The notes under the pieces: generated by a model
What the model was told of the DNA's origin: nothing
The model's input: the letters and a program-made list of their open reading frames with translations, nothing else
Databases searched by the model: none
Source of the DNA: Gracilaria gracilis
Lineage: Eukaryota > Rhodophyta > Florideophyceae > Gracilariales > Gracilariaceae
NCBI GenBank assembly: GCA_030374805.1
Contig: JARGSG010000218.1
Location: forward strand, 992,001-1,056,000
Length of the DNA stretch: 64,000 nucleotides
Direction of reading: 5' to 3'
Shown here: positions 10,134-20,725 of the stretch, one piece after another
Position numbering within the stretch: the stretch's first letter is position 1
Layout of the letters: each line of letters begins with the position of its first letter
Position numbers and translations under genes: made by a program

Positions 10134-10969
10134 GGGGGTGCGGGAAATTCGATAAAGAGAGATATTTAACCTACTAAATTGTAAATAACTAAAGCCAAGC
10201 ATTATATTCGTGTAATTTGCTGCTTTTCTATGTCAACCTGACAAATAGTCACTGCAAGGTGGTTGATAATTTAAGCACAGACTGTAGATGAAATGTGTCA
10301 AATTTTCATCTTAAGTCATTCGCGAAATATTTCCAAACATGACTTAACTCTACTCCACATTGCCTTTAGGAAACTTTTTTCTTTTTGAAAAGGTAAGTGA
10401 TCCAAATAGAGGGAAAAGATTCATAGTTTTCAATTCTGTGAACCAAGTATCTTCTTCAAAACTAGACGCCAAGTATAGTGCACAAACTTTTGCTTAAAAC
10501 CCTAAGGACACTGAGAAATTGTAAACTCATATAAGCAACTTTCCATTAAATTAAGCTCTTTTTATCATTTTGGTGTTGAGATATATTAATTTTTTGGTAA
10601 CTCTTTCTGTTCTAACTGCACAGCACCCTCATGTACAGGTATTTCCCATTAAATGTACATGTTAAGATATCAATAAGAGTGTAACAATTCCTCGTGAACA
10701 CTCTCGACACTAATGTGACTTAAAAACTTTCCGTCGTAGTTTAACCTGACCTGAAGACAACCTGGTTATGTTTAGGTTAACTAACATAAAGCTGTTCACC
10801 ACTCGTAAACCTACAAAAAATCCTTACAGTATTGAAGGAGACAATTTGTAATTTGGAAGTATGTAACAGCGTTACACTTCCAATTAACGTAAGGCAACAA
10901 AATTTTAATCGTGACAGAATATATATTTTTATCCAATATCCACAATTGGCCACCTTTCCCGCATCTCCC
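10134..10969. mobile_element. MITE-like element with ~15-base inverted ends and 5-base target duplication
   Basis: This 836-base AT-rich element has inverted ends: GGGGGTGCGGGAAA on the left, and the complement of TTTCCCGCATCTCCC on the right, matching at about 13 of 15 positions. GGCGG flanks both sides (10129-10133 and 10970-10974). Repeat B at 13277-13478 gives the empty site. No protein is encoded, because the long plus-strand frame entering from its right end is low-complexity read-through. The superfamily cannot be set from the ends alone. Confidence 0.75.
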
Positions 10970-10993
10970 GGCGGCGAACTTTTCGTTTCAAGT

Positions 10994-12680
10994 CACACCG
11001 CGCTCCTCCGTCCTCCGCATCCTACTTCGTGGCGCTCGTCCGATCTCAGCAAAGCACCCGCGTGGCGCTCATCCTGCCTCTGCCTCCCAACCGTAACCGG
11101 CCGCCTCTGGCCTCCGCGCCGCCTTCACATCGTACACTTTTCGCGTCCGCTCCACGTTCGTCTGGCCTCCGCTGCACCTTTGGGCCGCGTCCATTTGACC
11201 TCCGCGCCACTTCCGCGTCCCGCTTCTTCTGCTCTCCAAGCCATATCCGTGCTGCGCTCCTCTGGCCTCCGTATCTTCTCCGTACTGCTCTTTTCTGGCC
11301 TCCACTTTGCTGTTATCCGACGGTCGTCCGTACTTCGCGCCACGCCCCTCCTGCATTTCCGCGACTCCTCACCGTTTTTTGCGCCGCGCCTTTTCCCGCC
11401 TCTCCGATGCGCCGCCGTCGTCGAATGCTTCTTGTCTGCCGCCACCGTCGTGGATTGCCCGTCTCGGGCTGCCGCCGTCAACTGCCCCTCCCCAGCCGTC
11501 ATCGTCGTCGACCGTCCCCCGCCGGCCGCCTTTGTTGTTGATTGCTTCTCGTCTGCCGCCTTGGTCGGCCATTGCCCCTCTCAGGCCGCTGCTGTCGTCG
11601 GCTGCCCCTCGCCTGCCGTCAGCGTCTTCGACTGTCTCTCGCCAGCAACCTCCGTCGTCCACTGCTTCTGGTTTTCCACCGCGGTTATCGACTGCCCCCC
11701 CGCCTGCGGCCCCAGCTACATTCAGCTACGTCAAACCCCAGCAACCATACAGCCGTGGCTTTCCGTTTGCGCGGCATGACGGACAAAGGCGCCTCGCCTC
11801 GCCGCGTCACCGCGCGTCCAAAGCCGTGCACCGCCGAGCTGCCGCCTCATTGTCGCCCAGAGCGCCATCGTCAAGCTCACCCGGCGTCGGCTGCCAAGCA
11901 TGCCGCCGCCACCACGCGTTTCAGTTGACCTGTGGATCCTGTGGACCGCCAGCTTTAGGTTCCGAACGCCCCGCGCTGCGATTCGGTTCATCCTAACCAT
12001 GTCAAGCGCCTTTCCCTTCGATACGACTCAAGGAGTCTCTTCCTTGCATCCTGGGCCATCGTGTTCCACCACCTAGTTTTCTACGCCTCGCTTCTTGGGC
12101 TTACGTTCCTCCACTCCTTGGTCTTGGCGCCTCTCCTCCTTGGCCTACGCCCCTCGCCTTCTGGGTCTTCGTGCCCTTCGTATGGTTGGCCTCCGTGTCG
12201 CGTCGCTGTCGCGTCGCTGTCGCTTGGCTCTCCGTGCCGCGCATGCTCGCCACCGCCACTCGTGGCCCCCCCGTTCCACCGCAATCCGCCGCACGCTTCC
12301 CCCCCCCCTCTTTTGCCCCCGAACCGGCGCCCATTGTCGCCCTTCCGTCCCGCCGTTGCGCTGCGTGGCCGTGCGCTTTGTCTTGCTATCAACCCCTTGG
12401 CTTCAGTGCCTTGCCTCCCGCGCTATGGCCTTTTGCCTTGTGGGTATTCGATTCTAAGGCCTCAGCGCCTTGGCTCTTGGGCATTCGTCCCTTTACTTCT
12501 CGGGCTCTACAGTCCGCCTCCCGGACCTCCCCACTTCGCCCTACGGGATTCTTCCGCTCGCTTTCTGGACCTCTTCGCCTCGCCCCATGGGCCCGCTCTC
12601 GGGCTTTACACCGCTTGGTGCGGCCCAGCACGCGACGACCTGACGTAGCGTGCCTCTGCGCCGCGCACCACCGATATGGA
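10994..12680. repeat. GC-rich degenerate minisatellite domain
   Basis: Base composition jumps from AT-rich to strongly C+G-rich. Both strands show long open frames only because the DNA is repetitive. Words such as TCTGGCCTCCG recur through 11000-11340, a 30-base unit fills 11407-11700, and a looser unit (CTTGGCCTACG, TCTTGGGC) fills 12090-12620. I see no protein domain. It lies between repeats B' and B and probably came in with them. Confidence 0.65.
11407..11700. repeat. 30-base tandem repeat, about ten degenerate copies
   Basis: A unit of about 30 bases, close to GCCGTCGTCGACTGCCCCTC plus TCGCCTGCC, repeats here. In one plus frame each copy reads like VVDCPSPA, and in the minus frame like GGRREAIDD. 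A period that is a multiple of three keeps several frames open. There is no sign of a real gene. Confidence 0.75.
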
Positions 12681-13132
12681 AACGACCCAGGGTTCGGAAG
12701 CGCGCTGATTTCACGCCTTCAGCCTGGTCAGCCCAGCTCTCTATTATCAAGCGAGCGGCAAAATGGAACTACTTCTCCTGCATGTACCGGTTGGTGGCCT
12801 GTCGCGTATTATTTTACAAAGCTCTACTTTTCAACACACATTCCATTACTTCTAACTCTATCTTATTACATGTTGCCTCTATCTTTTGGTTTACAGACAA
12901 TGCTGAGTGATGCAAATGGTTGTAGCGAAGCAAGGATCTCATACCTTTTTCTTTCGTTTCTGGCCCTTTTTTTTGCCCACGTGGTTTTTTTGGCGCTACG
13001 AGAGTTTTAATGGTGATGATCGCTACGCTCAACCAAACTGTTACTCTTTGAGATGCAACTGACGTTCTAATTTGAATTTATGTCATGCAATAGAGCGGCT
13101 CAAATCGGACGATTATCGCAGTTGGGACGGGG

Positions 13133-13277
13133 GCAGTGCTGTCCTTGTCGGACACACTGAACGCGTACGGTTGTGCCGTACGGAGCAGCAGAGCACTATG
13201 GGTAGGTACCCGCTCTGTGTCTCTCGCTTTACCAAAACTAAAGGATCTTCTGAGAGTGTTGCGATAGTGATGAATAA
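13133..13277. repeat. Repeat A (copy 1 of 2, 145 bases)
   Basis: It is a near-identical direct repeat of 13501-13645, starting GCAGTGCTGTCCTTGTCGG and ending GATGAATAA. It abuts repeat B. Confidence 0.9.
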
Positions 13278-13478
13278 TAGATTTTCGAGGAACGAAGAAG
13301 TGGATTTATTTGAACGAGAGTGAGCGGAAGGATGATTCAATTTGCGATCAGCGTGGCTACTTAGCTACGCTAGAATTTCCACCGCTTGGCCGTCGTCCCG
13401 CAGCGTCGCCGCCGTCGATTGCGTTTTGTTCCACTCTCACATCACGCGATCGGCGGCGGCGAACTTTTCGTTTCAAGT
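13277..13478. repeat. Repeat B (about 202 bases, uninterrupted copy)
   Basis: This is the intact counterpart of B' (9954-10133 plus 10975-10993). It shows the GATCGGCGGCGGCGAAC text into which the MITE-like element inserted in B'. It does not start TG or end CA, so a standard LTR identity is not supported. Confidence 0.85.
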
Positions 13479-13500
13479 ACCCTCCTCACCCCCCTAGAGA

Positions 13501-13645
13501 GCAGTGCTGTCCTTGTCGGACACACTGAACGCGTATGGTTGTGCCGTACGGAGCAGCAGAGCACTATGGGTAGGTACCCGCTCTGTGTCTCTCGCATTAC
13601 CAAAACCAAAGGATCTTCTGAGAGTGTTGCGATAGTGATGAATAA
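13501..13645. repeat. Repeat A' (copy 2 of 2, 145 bases)
   Basis: It repeats 13133-13277 with only a few differences. The order here is A, B, 22 other bases, A'. Confidence 0.9.
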
Positions 13646-14686
13646 GATGCATGAATTTGTTAGGGTCCTTACTCTAGACAGATCAAAACGCATCCAAGTT
13701 GGCCCACAACATACCTAGCACACTACGTAAAGAATACTTTCTTTCCTGATCAGAAGAAATCTGTGCCAGCTTGTAGAATGAGACACTGTCCATTTCGTTT
13801 CCTGGACGCAGTAGAGGTTTGGGCATAATTTGTAGGGCATGTCCAGATCTTGAATAGTTTGTGCATATTTATGCTTTGTGGTACACGTCAACAAAACCTT
13901 GAAAGGTTTCTTGGATTGATTTCAACATTTTAACTAGTTGATATTGTACATGTTTTACCGCGGAAAAGGAAGCACACGCTTTCTTAAACTCTACCAAGAG
14001 CAGTACAACAATCTCCAACAATACTCGTAAATGATAATCATAAGAACTTTGAAGTCTCATTCTATATATCCAATTTTTAGTACTCAACATAACGTATTTT
14101 TGCGGCAGTAAACCTCTCAAAATGCGTGCTTTATGCGAAAACAGGCCATTTTAGGTATATTGAACAAATTTTTGTAAGTTAGCGATGTACACACTAATTT
14201 AATTCTTGTATCCTTAATAATGGCATGTTCACGTTCTTCAAGTCTGCATTAGCGAAGTATTGACTCGTAGCCTCGTGAAGAACTCAAGTAAAAGGGATAT
14301 AGACTACAACGAGATTGCTTATTTCACCAGCACTGCACTTCAGGAACGATATGAATGTATGTCTTCCTAAAGATATAAAACTAATGAGGTATTGAATAAC
14401 CTCCTTAAGAAGCATTAGGGATGCTTCTCTCTCCCAAATTCAAGAAAAAGTAACTCGACTATGACGTCAGAGAAAACACACTGACCACTATCTATCAGAA
14501 TCCAAAATGGTAGTGGTAGTATTGAAGTTTTCCTTACAAAGCCAAATTCATTCTTGACATAGCACATTGCCTTTCAAGAGAAGACCCGGAAAACGGAACG
14601 TAGTCAATACTTTGATGCAAACAAGCAGGTGAGAGAACCACTTATATGCTCGTCCCTCGCGAACAAGAATCGAAAACCTCTTTGCC
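13646..14686. other. H1 spacer, right part; no gene seen
   Basis: This AT-rich DNA lies upstream of the H1 transposase and probably belongs to the divergent spacer of H1. Small frames here are not supported by any motif. Confidence 0.4.
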
Positions 14687-15609
14687 ATGCCGTTTCAAGT
14701 GGCGGGTGCGATGGCAAGAAAACTTCGCAGAGCAACGGCTGCAACTTTCCGAGGCGCAAGTATGGGAATCTTATCTAGAATTCGTAGGACAAAGGAAACC
14801 GTTTTCTACAGAAGATTTCGTTCGTTGTTTGGAATTAGCTACTCAACCTGTGCCATTGCTTGGAATCTACTGATCGAAAAACTTCCTGTCGGCGCCACAC
14901 CACAGCATCTTCTTTGGTCTCTATTATTCTTGAGGCAGTATGCCTCTGAACATGTGCACTCTGCATTGACTGGCGGTAGCAAAAAGAACTTTCGTAAGTA
15001 GTCTTTAAAATTTGTCGAATTACTTTCCAACTTAAACAAGGTATGTCCTGGCGTTTCTGCATTATATCATTATGCTTTTCTAACAGTTACAAAAAGATAC
15101 ATTGGAGTTCACGATTAGAAGGCGAACCATTTTATGGATGCTATGCGTCTGTAGATGGTACAGATTGTCCTATCAACGAGCCTACGCCTTTCTCTTCGCG
15201 GTGGTACTCTCACAAAATCAAGGCTTCTGGACTTCGATACGAAGTGGGAGTGTCGATCGAACAGCCAAAAATTGTGTGGGTATACGGTGGATTCCCATGT
15301 GGATTGTTCACTGATTTAAAGATTTTTAGAGAGGCCATGAAGAATTCACTCAAATCAAACGAAAGAGTTGTGGCCGATAATGCGTATAGTGATTCTAAAT
15401 GTCTTACTCAAGTTATGGTGAATCCTCAATACAAAATATCGCATGGATTAATCAGAGCATGTCACGAAAACGTGAAAAGGCGCTTGAAACAGTTTCTTGT
15501 TTTAGAGAAGCGGTTTCGTCACGATATATCTATGCATACGATGTGTTTCTACGCCTTCGCAAATATTGTTCAACTTTCCATTGAAAACGGCGAAGTACTA
15601 CGACGTTAA
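14687..15609 (+). CDS. H1 DDE transposase, PIF/Harbinger-like (one in-frame stop)
   Basis: Exon 1 is 14687-15040 and exon 2 is 15097-15609, joined over a 56-base GTATGT...AAAAG intron with TCTAAC. Exon 2 carries the DDE nuclease (DDE_Tnp_4 type). The first Asp is in ASVDGTDCPI, the second in LFTDLKIF and the catalytic Glu in RACHEN. H2 aligns along the whole length, including LLWSLLFL and the intron position. The enzyme would cut and join the element ends in the nucleus. A TAG at 14999-15001 falls in exon 1 where H2 has a Tyr codon, so this copy is probably inactive although its partner gene is intact. The start is chosen at the Met before the alignable part and is uncertain. Confidence 0.8.
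15041..15096 (+). other. Spliceosomal intron in the H1 transposase
   Basis: It is 56 bases with a GTATGT donor, TCTAAC at 15080-15085 and an AAAAG acceptor. It is a phase-0 intron at the same place as the intron of the H2 transposase. Confidence 0.75.
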
Positions 15610-15820
15610 ACTGTAAATGATGAATTCAAATTTATTTGAATACCAAATGTTGCTATGGAGATTGTTATTAAGTACTTGTAAGCTATAAAGCACTTGATAT
15701 GTTTCTTAAACTACTTTCAATTCTGGGTTCTTTCCAACATGGGAATAAAATATGACACAAATCTTTTAAATATGTCTCAGAAACCCATATTTCCACATAA
15801 AAGTTGATTCAGGGTCGCTT

Positions 15821-18030
15821 TTACCGCACCCCCCAGGAGACGTCGACGTAGATGCGCGAGAGAGGTTCGATATTATCTTTATTTGAACTGAGTCCGTTCC
15901 AGCGAACCTGTACCATGAGCCCATGCGGCGTTTTCACAACTTTCATCAGCCGGGCAACTGGCATGCCGGTCTCAGACGAAATGACATCCGACGTGATAGC
16001 TTCTGTATCCAATGAGCTATCATGGTAATACTTGAGCCTCGAGCCATTTATGTCCTCTCCAGATCCATTGCGAAGAACTTCTTTTACTTTAAAAACATAA
16101 TCAGAGAGTGATTTCAGAATTCGTCGGGGTCTACGCCAGCGCAGAGCAAACTTTTTTTCAGCATGAAACTCTTCGCGGGCAACCAAAATTAAATACCCTT
16201 CGAAAAAGTTTGGAAAGATTCCCTTGCCGGATTTCTTCCTGGATGCTTCTTGATTATTCTCTAAACCATCTCACACCAGCGGATGAAAAGCAATTCACGC
16301 GTCTTGTAGGGCTTTGATGTTGACGCAGCTTTCGCGAACGACATTTGAGACTTCCATTGCCTTCTGTGACGAAGATCTTAGAAATGATTCGATCGGAGGT
16401 GTAGATTTCATGCCCGTAAAAGCGGTAACGGACGCAGTGTTCATTCGCTGAGGCGAGGAGGATTTTCAAGACGCTCTGAACTACCGGTAGTAATTCGGTC
16501 CACTCCTTGAAGTACATATGTAGTTCCGATATCAGCGCTCGTAGCGTGAGCAAAAATTCCCTCCCTAGGTGATCGACTGCGCCGTTGATCTACAGAGTAT
16601 AGGAAAGTGTAAAGTAGTGAGAGACGTAGAAAGCCTTGCAGAGTAAGCGCAGGGTCCCGTTTAGAAAATGAGTAGGACCATCCGACATGAGGACGTTGGG
16701 AACTGCAAATGCTGCACACCAGTCAACATTCGCCTGCACCGCGTTTTCAGATTTGCTGCTGTGGAATGCAAACAGCCACTTGCAGTCAGAGTGATCGTCC
16801 CGTAGCATGAGAATATACTTCTCTCCACCATGGCTGGGTCCGATCTCGATGTAGTCGAATTGAAGCAAATCCTTCGGCGCGGTGCCATCAACTGCGGGAC
16901 CGAACGGTCGGGGAACCTTTTCGCCACCAGTGCTCGAAATGTAGTGGATGAAAGTGCGAACAAAGGGGTGGATGTCATCCATTTGTGTCGGCCAGAAGAA
17001 ATGTTGGCTAAGGTTTGGCCTGGTTGAGTTGCGGCCGCGATGTCCGGAGGGACCTGTATGGGCGATTATGCACAGACGAAGCTGAAGCTTTCCCGCCCTC
17101 GTTGGAACCCATATCGCAGCATCGCTGAATTTATAGAAGCCATCTTTCTTTCGTAGACCTGCTGGCCGCGAGCAGTCGTTTTCTGACTGTGCAGCGAAAA
17201 TTTTGTCAGCTGTTGGCCATGAAAGGTCTTTCGCAGAGCTTGAGGGTAGTTCGGGAGTCTTCACCAGACGGCAAACTCTTGTTCAAGCTGCGCAACGCGT
17301 GAGCATGTCTGCCTAGACATTAAATATTCTTTTGAGGTGAAAGCACGTGTAGTTGTACGCACTTAACATCGCTGCCCATCGAAGGAATTTGCGAATCGAT
17401 GGTAGACTTAGATCCGGGATGAAGGAAAGCGGGTCAAAGATGAAGATGAGGTTGTTGTGATCAGTTTAAAGATGAAAACCTGCTGAAATTGCAGCCATGC
17501 AATGCATTCGTTTTAGAATTGATAGAATGGAAAATGCTTCTTTTTCCAGAATTGACCATTCTAGCTATGTGGTGTAGAAAAGACCAGAGCAGAAAGCCAA
17601 GGAACTATAGAATCCGTCTCCATGAGGTTTTTACAAATCGGACAGGGGACTTGCGTGATGATTGCAGACCAGATGTTGTCAGAGGCGTCTATTTACACTA
17701 CAAGTCTCTAGTTCTCGTCCCTGTAGGAGTTTGTGACGGTGTGCGCAAGAGCATCTTTGCACGCACAAAACGCTTTGGTTTCGTCGTCGGGCCATCCAAG
17801 CTATGCAAGACCTACCTTGGCCACCGACCTCTTGGTGCGCTTGCCAGCCTTCGTGTACACCCTGTCCAGAAAGTGGCACAGCGGTAGGGTGATGTTGGAG
17901 AAGTCTGGGATGCTCATCTAGACCCACTGCAGGGCACAAAGAAACTGCTGTAAGTGTGCCCCTTTGGTTGGAAGTTCCATCCAAAGCAGACATTTGAGCT
18001 GGAGCGTGCGGAAAAACCTGAAAGTCGGGA
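15821..18030 (-). mobile_element. G2 fossil: RNase H, integrase and chromodomain-like 3' part of pol
   Basis: Minus-strand fragments show an RNase H-side block near 17680-18020. An integrase with an H2C2 zinc region (HTGPSGHRG) and a catalytic-core region lies at about 16590-17264. A tail rich in Arg with a chromodomain-like end (VQVRWNGLSSNKDNIEP) lies at 15821-16186. This arrangement resembles gypsy elements of oomycetes and other protists. The fragment is decayed, with many breaks. It fits as the continuation of the G2 reverse transcriptase at 23766-24300, from which H2 now separates it. Confidence 0.75.
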
Positions 18031-18034
18031 TGGA

Positions 18035-18652
18035 CGGCGCGATTTCAATATATTTCAAATGAGAACTGTTGCAGTATAATAATAAAACTACTCTTCGGAA
18101 CACGACTGTCATTACAGAATTTCTAAACTAAAATCCAACAAAGCTTGCTATTGCACAACCAACAATGCAAAAATTCAAGGCAAAAACTTAACTTTGGTGT
18201 GAACTGAAAGTTACGCAATTGTACTACTCGCTGACAAGACAAAAGTTTTATGTCGCCGTTTTGTTTTAACAAAACTCTTCAAACAACTATTTAGGCTTAA
18301 ATGTCAGCCGTATAAGTTTCTAAGTTAGCAGCTGTCAGCGGAGCAGCCTCATATAAGTTTGTTCTTTCTTCCTATGCCTATTCATAAGTACAAAAACTTT
18401 CGATATAAGTACAACAAGTAAATTATATTTTATGTTTTAGAACGTATAAGTTTTACAAAAACGGCGTTTTTGAGGAAATTAAAACAGTATAAGTTTTGAA
18501 ACTGAACATTTTCAGATAAATTGAGTTTCATAGGTTGGGAGAACTATGCGAACTCTATAAAATTATATTAGTTCAGAGGCACATACATAAACAAGTAAAT
18601 ATCTAGCGCCAAAGACGTTTTCAGTATCGCTAACTTGAGAGCATAACTTATA
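18035..18652 (+). repeat. Left-end repeat, copy 2 (uninterrupted)
   Basis: It aligns with 1-165 plus 5597-6046 over its full length, at moderate divergence. Here it sits at the end of H2, on the transposase side. It gives the empty site for G1, with ggtgtgaactgaaag here and ggtataaaatgaaag expected there. Confidence 0.85.
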
Positions 18653-19833
18653 TTTATAGTTGTTTTGTCAAGTCATAAGTTATGGCAACTGGTTTTCAAC
18701 TAAACTAAGCTTTTAGCTTACATGCAAGGTGCACCTCAATTTTAATTGTACTACAGAAATTGACGTCACACGAGATAATTATGTAATGTATTTGGTTTGC
18801 TTTTGAAAAAGCTTTGCTGTTGTTATTACGTTTTACTGACACTTGTGTAGTACTTTGTACAGTAATTGTGAATTGCTTCGCAATTTAAAACTAATTTCAT
18901 GTTTTCCCGCACGCTCCTGCTGAGGATCGTATTTCACCTTTCCTCCAGGAGCACGCGGGAAAGTTCAAAAGCACCAGAAACCATAGTTTTGAATGCTGCA
19001 ATATATGTTTCTAAAAGTTTAATTCTCTGTCATTGTGGCAACCAATATTCATGTATAGATTTACGCAGCCAAAAAAGTCTTTTATTTTTTAATAGTGCCG
19101 TAGATTTACGTAATGCGCAACTACATCCGGCAGTATATGCATTTTGAAACTAATTTGAAACCCTTTCTTCTGTTTTTCACAAGGGTATTAAAAAGATATA
19201 TCGACCAAACTATGTTTTCTGCTAAACAAACCCGAAAGTGTAGTTAACAAAGTGTAGACTTATATGTCAGTCACTACTGCCAAGGAAACTTCCTATTCTG
19301 CAACGAGAAAAAAATTTCATTTCCACCAAAATATCTATGCTTTGGATCACATTTTTCAATATGGAAAAGTTAAACAAACGTTCTACACTTTATGTGACTA
19401 AATATTTTTAATGTGAACTGATTTCCTCGAAATGCCACAGTTCAAGCGATATTCATTATTTTGCTAGTCTCTGCAGTGGATCAAATAAATCTATTTGTTA
19501 CTTCCACATACTCTTAAGTCTATTTTTACTCAGGTCAAGCGTCCATTAATTCCTATCTGTATATCTTTTGGATAATTGGAAATACTTTGACTACTTATAT
19601 GTATGTACAGTAAAAAATACTTGTTTATCACTCTTTTTTGTGAAACGTCAACCATAAATAACCCCTTTCACATTTTGTTGCGCTATATGTCTATGGCTTT
19701 AGTCTTTACAAAAATATGAAGTTATGACACTCTCGTTCTTTTATACAATTTATAACAGTTCTACGACTTTCACCAATTTTTTTCCTCTGAATTGAATAGA
19801 ACTATTACTAGACTGCAAAATTGTTCATGCGGA
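18653..19833. other. Subterminal non-coding part of H2
   Basis: This AT-rich DNA lies between the left-end repeat and the end of the transposase gene. I see no gene or tandem repeat. Confidence 0.45.
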
Positions 19834-20725
19834 TTACATTATACTCTTTCTAAACAAGTCTTCTCCGTTTTCAATTTCCAAGTACACAATATTAGCAACA
19901 GCAAAGAAGCACATAGAGTGAAGACGAGGCTTGTGTCTGAACTTGGAACCGAGAACTCTATATTTCTTCATTCCGTGATTAAACTTCTCATGGCGAGCCC
20001 TTATTTGTTTGTGCTTTGCACGGTGTGCTGAAGACACCGAAATTGGGGTAATACATTTCTCGTCCATATACCTGTTGTCTGCGAAAACACGTTCACCCTC
20101 CTTTATACTTTTCCTCATTTTCTTTCTGAAAATTGTGACGTCGTTTGCTTCTCCACATGGAAAGAGACCGTAAGACCAAACCACCTGACCAGAGAGTACA
20201 CTCAAACCAATTTCATATCGAAGACCTGGCCCATGAAACTTATGAGAAAACCACCTTGAAGAAAAAGGAGATGGCTCCAGTATTTGAAAATCAACTCCGT
20301 CGACGGAGACATGTACTTTGTCTTCCTTCCTACATTCTCTTTTCTGCCATTTTATCTACATTTTAGTTAGTATTTGTTTTGGGGCATTTAGAAACTTGTT
20401 TTGTACATACCAGTGATAAAGTAGAAATTCGATTGACAACAAGCCAGTTATACTTTCGAAAAGTCTTTTCATCAACACCCACAATTTGAGAATTGACTGA
20501 TTCAGTGGCATAGTTTTTTAAAAACAAGAGACTCCAAAGCAAGTGAACTGGGCGAATAGAATTTGAAAGTGCTGGATTAATTCTACGCCACAAATCCGCG
20601 CATACGTGAGGGTTTGCTCCAAAGAGAGCAAGAGAGCGTCTATTTCTTACCACATAGCTGAGTCCGATACTTCGTTTTATAAGGACCTCCGCGGTGTTCT
20701 GAAATTGGGCAGGACTGCAATACAT
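19834..20725 (-). CDS. H2 DDE transposase, PIF/Harbinger-like (spliced, open)
   Basis: Exon 1 is 20411-20725 and exon 2 is 19834-20355. The 55-base intron (20356-20410) has a GTATGT donor, CTAAC and a TGTAG acceptor, and is phase 0. The product from this Met is 278 residues. The N-terminal part shares LFG, LLWSLLFLKNYA and TFRKY with H1. The nuclease has its first Asp in HVSVDGVDFQI, its second in NDVTIF and its Glu in RARHEKFN. Family members are usually longer, so the true start may lie upstream of 20725 in the open frame or a further exon. The role is cut-and-paste transposition of H2 and related non-autonomous copies. Confidence 0.82.
20356..20410 (-). other. Spliceosomal intron in the H2 transposase
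   Basis: It has a GTATGT donor at 20410, CTAAC (complement of 20366-20370) and a TAG acceptor at 20356. Removing it joins two frames that align with H1 on both sides. Confidence 0.8.

Larger units (their letters stand above)
8660..15815. mobile_element. H1: PIF/Harbinger-like DNA transposon inserted near the 3' end of G2
   Basis: The ends are approximate, because no convincing inverted terminal repeat was found by eye. The element is bracketed by the G2 polypurine tract/LTR on the left and the G2 chromodomain on the right. It carries a partner gene on the minus strand (8919-9797) and a DDE transposase on the plus strand (14687-15609), diverging from a shared spacer. H2 has the same pair in the opposite orientation. 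The spacer was later filled by about 3.7 kb containing repeats B and A and GC-rich DNA. Confidence 0.75.

Noticed and set aside
10832-11779. A 315-codon plus-strand frame starting in the MITE-like element
   Set aside because: It runs from non-coding AT-rich DNA into the GC-rich minisatellite, and frames on the other strand are equally open. This is a repeat artefact.
9954-13478. Repeats B'/B as LTRs of a retrotransposon
   Set aside because: No TG...CA ends, primer site, polypurine tract or pol sequence between them.
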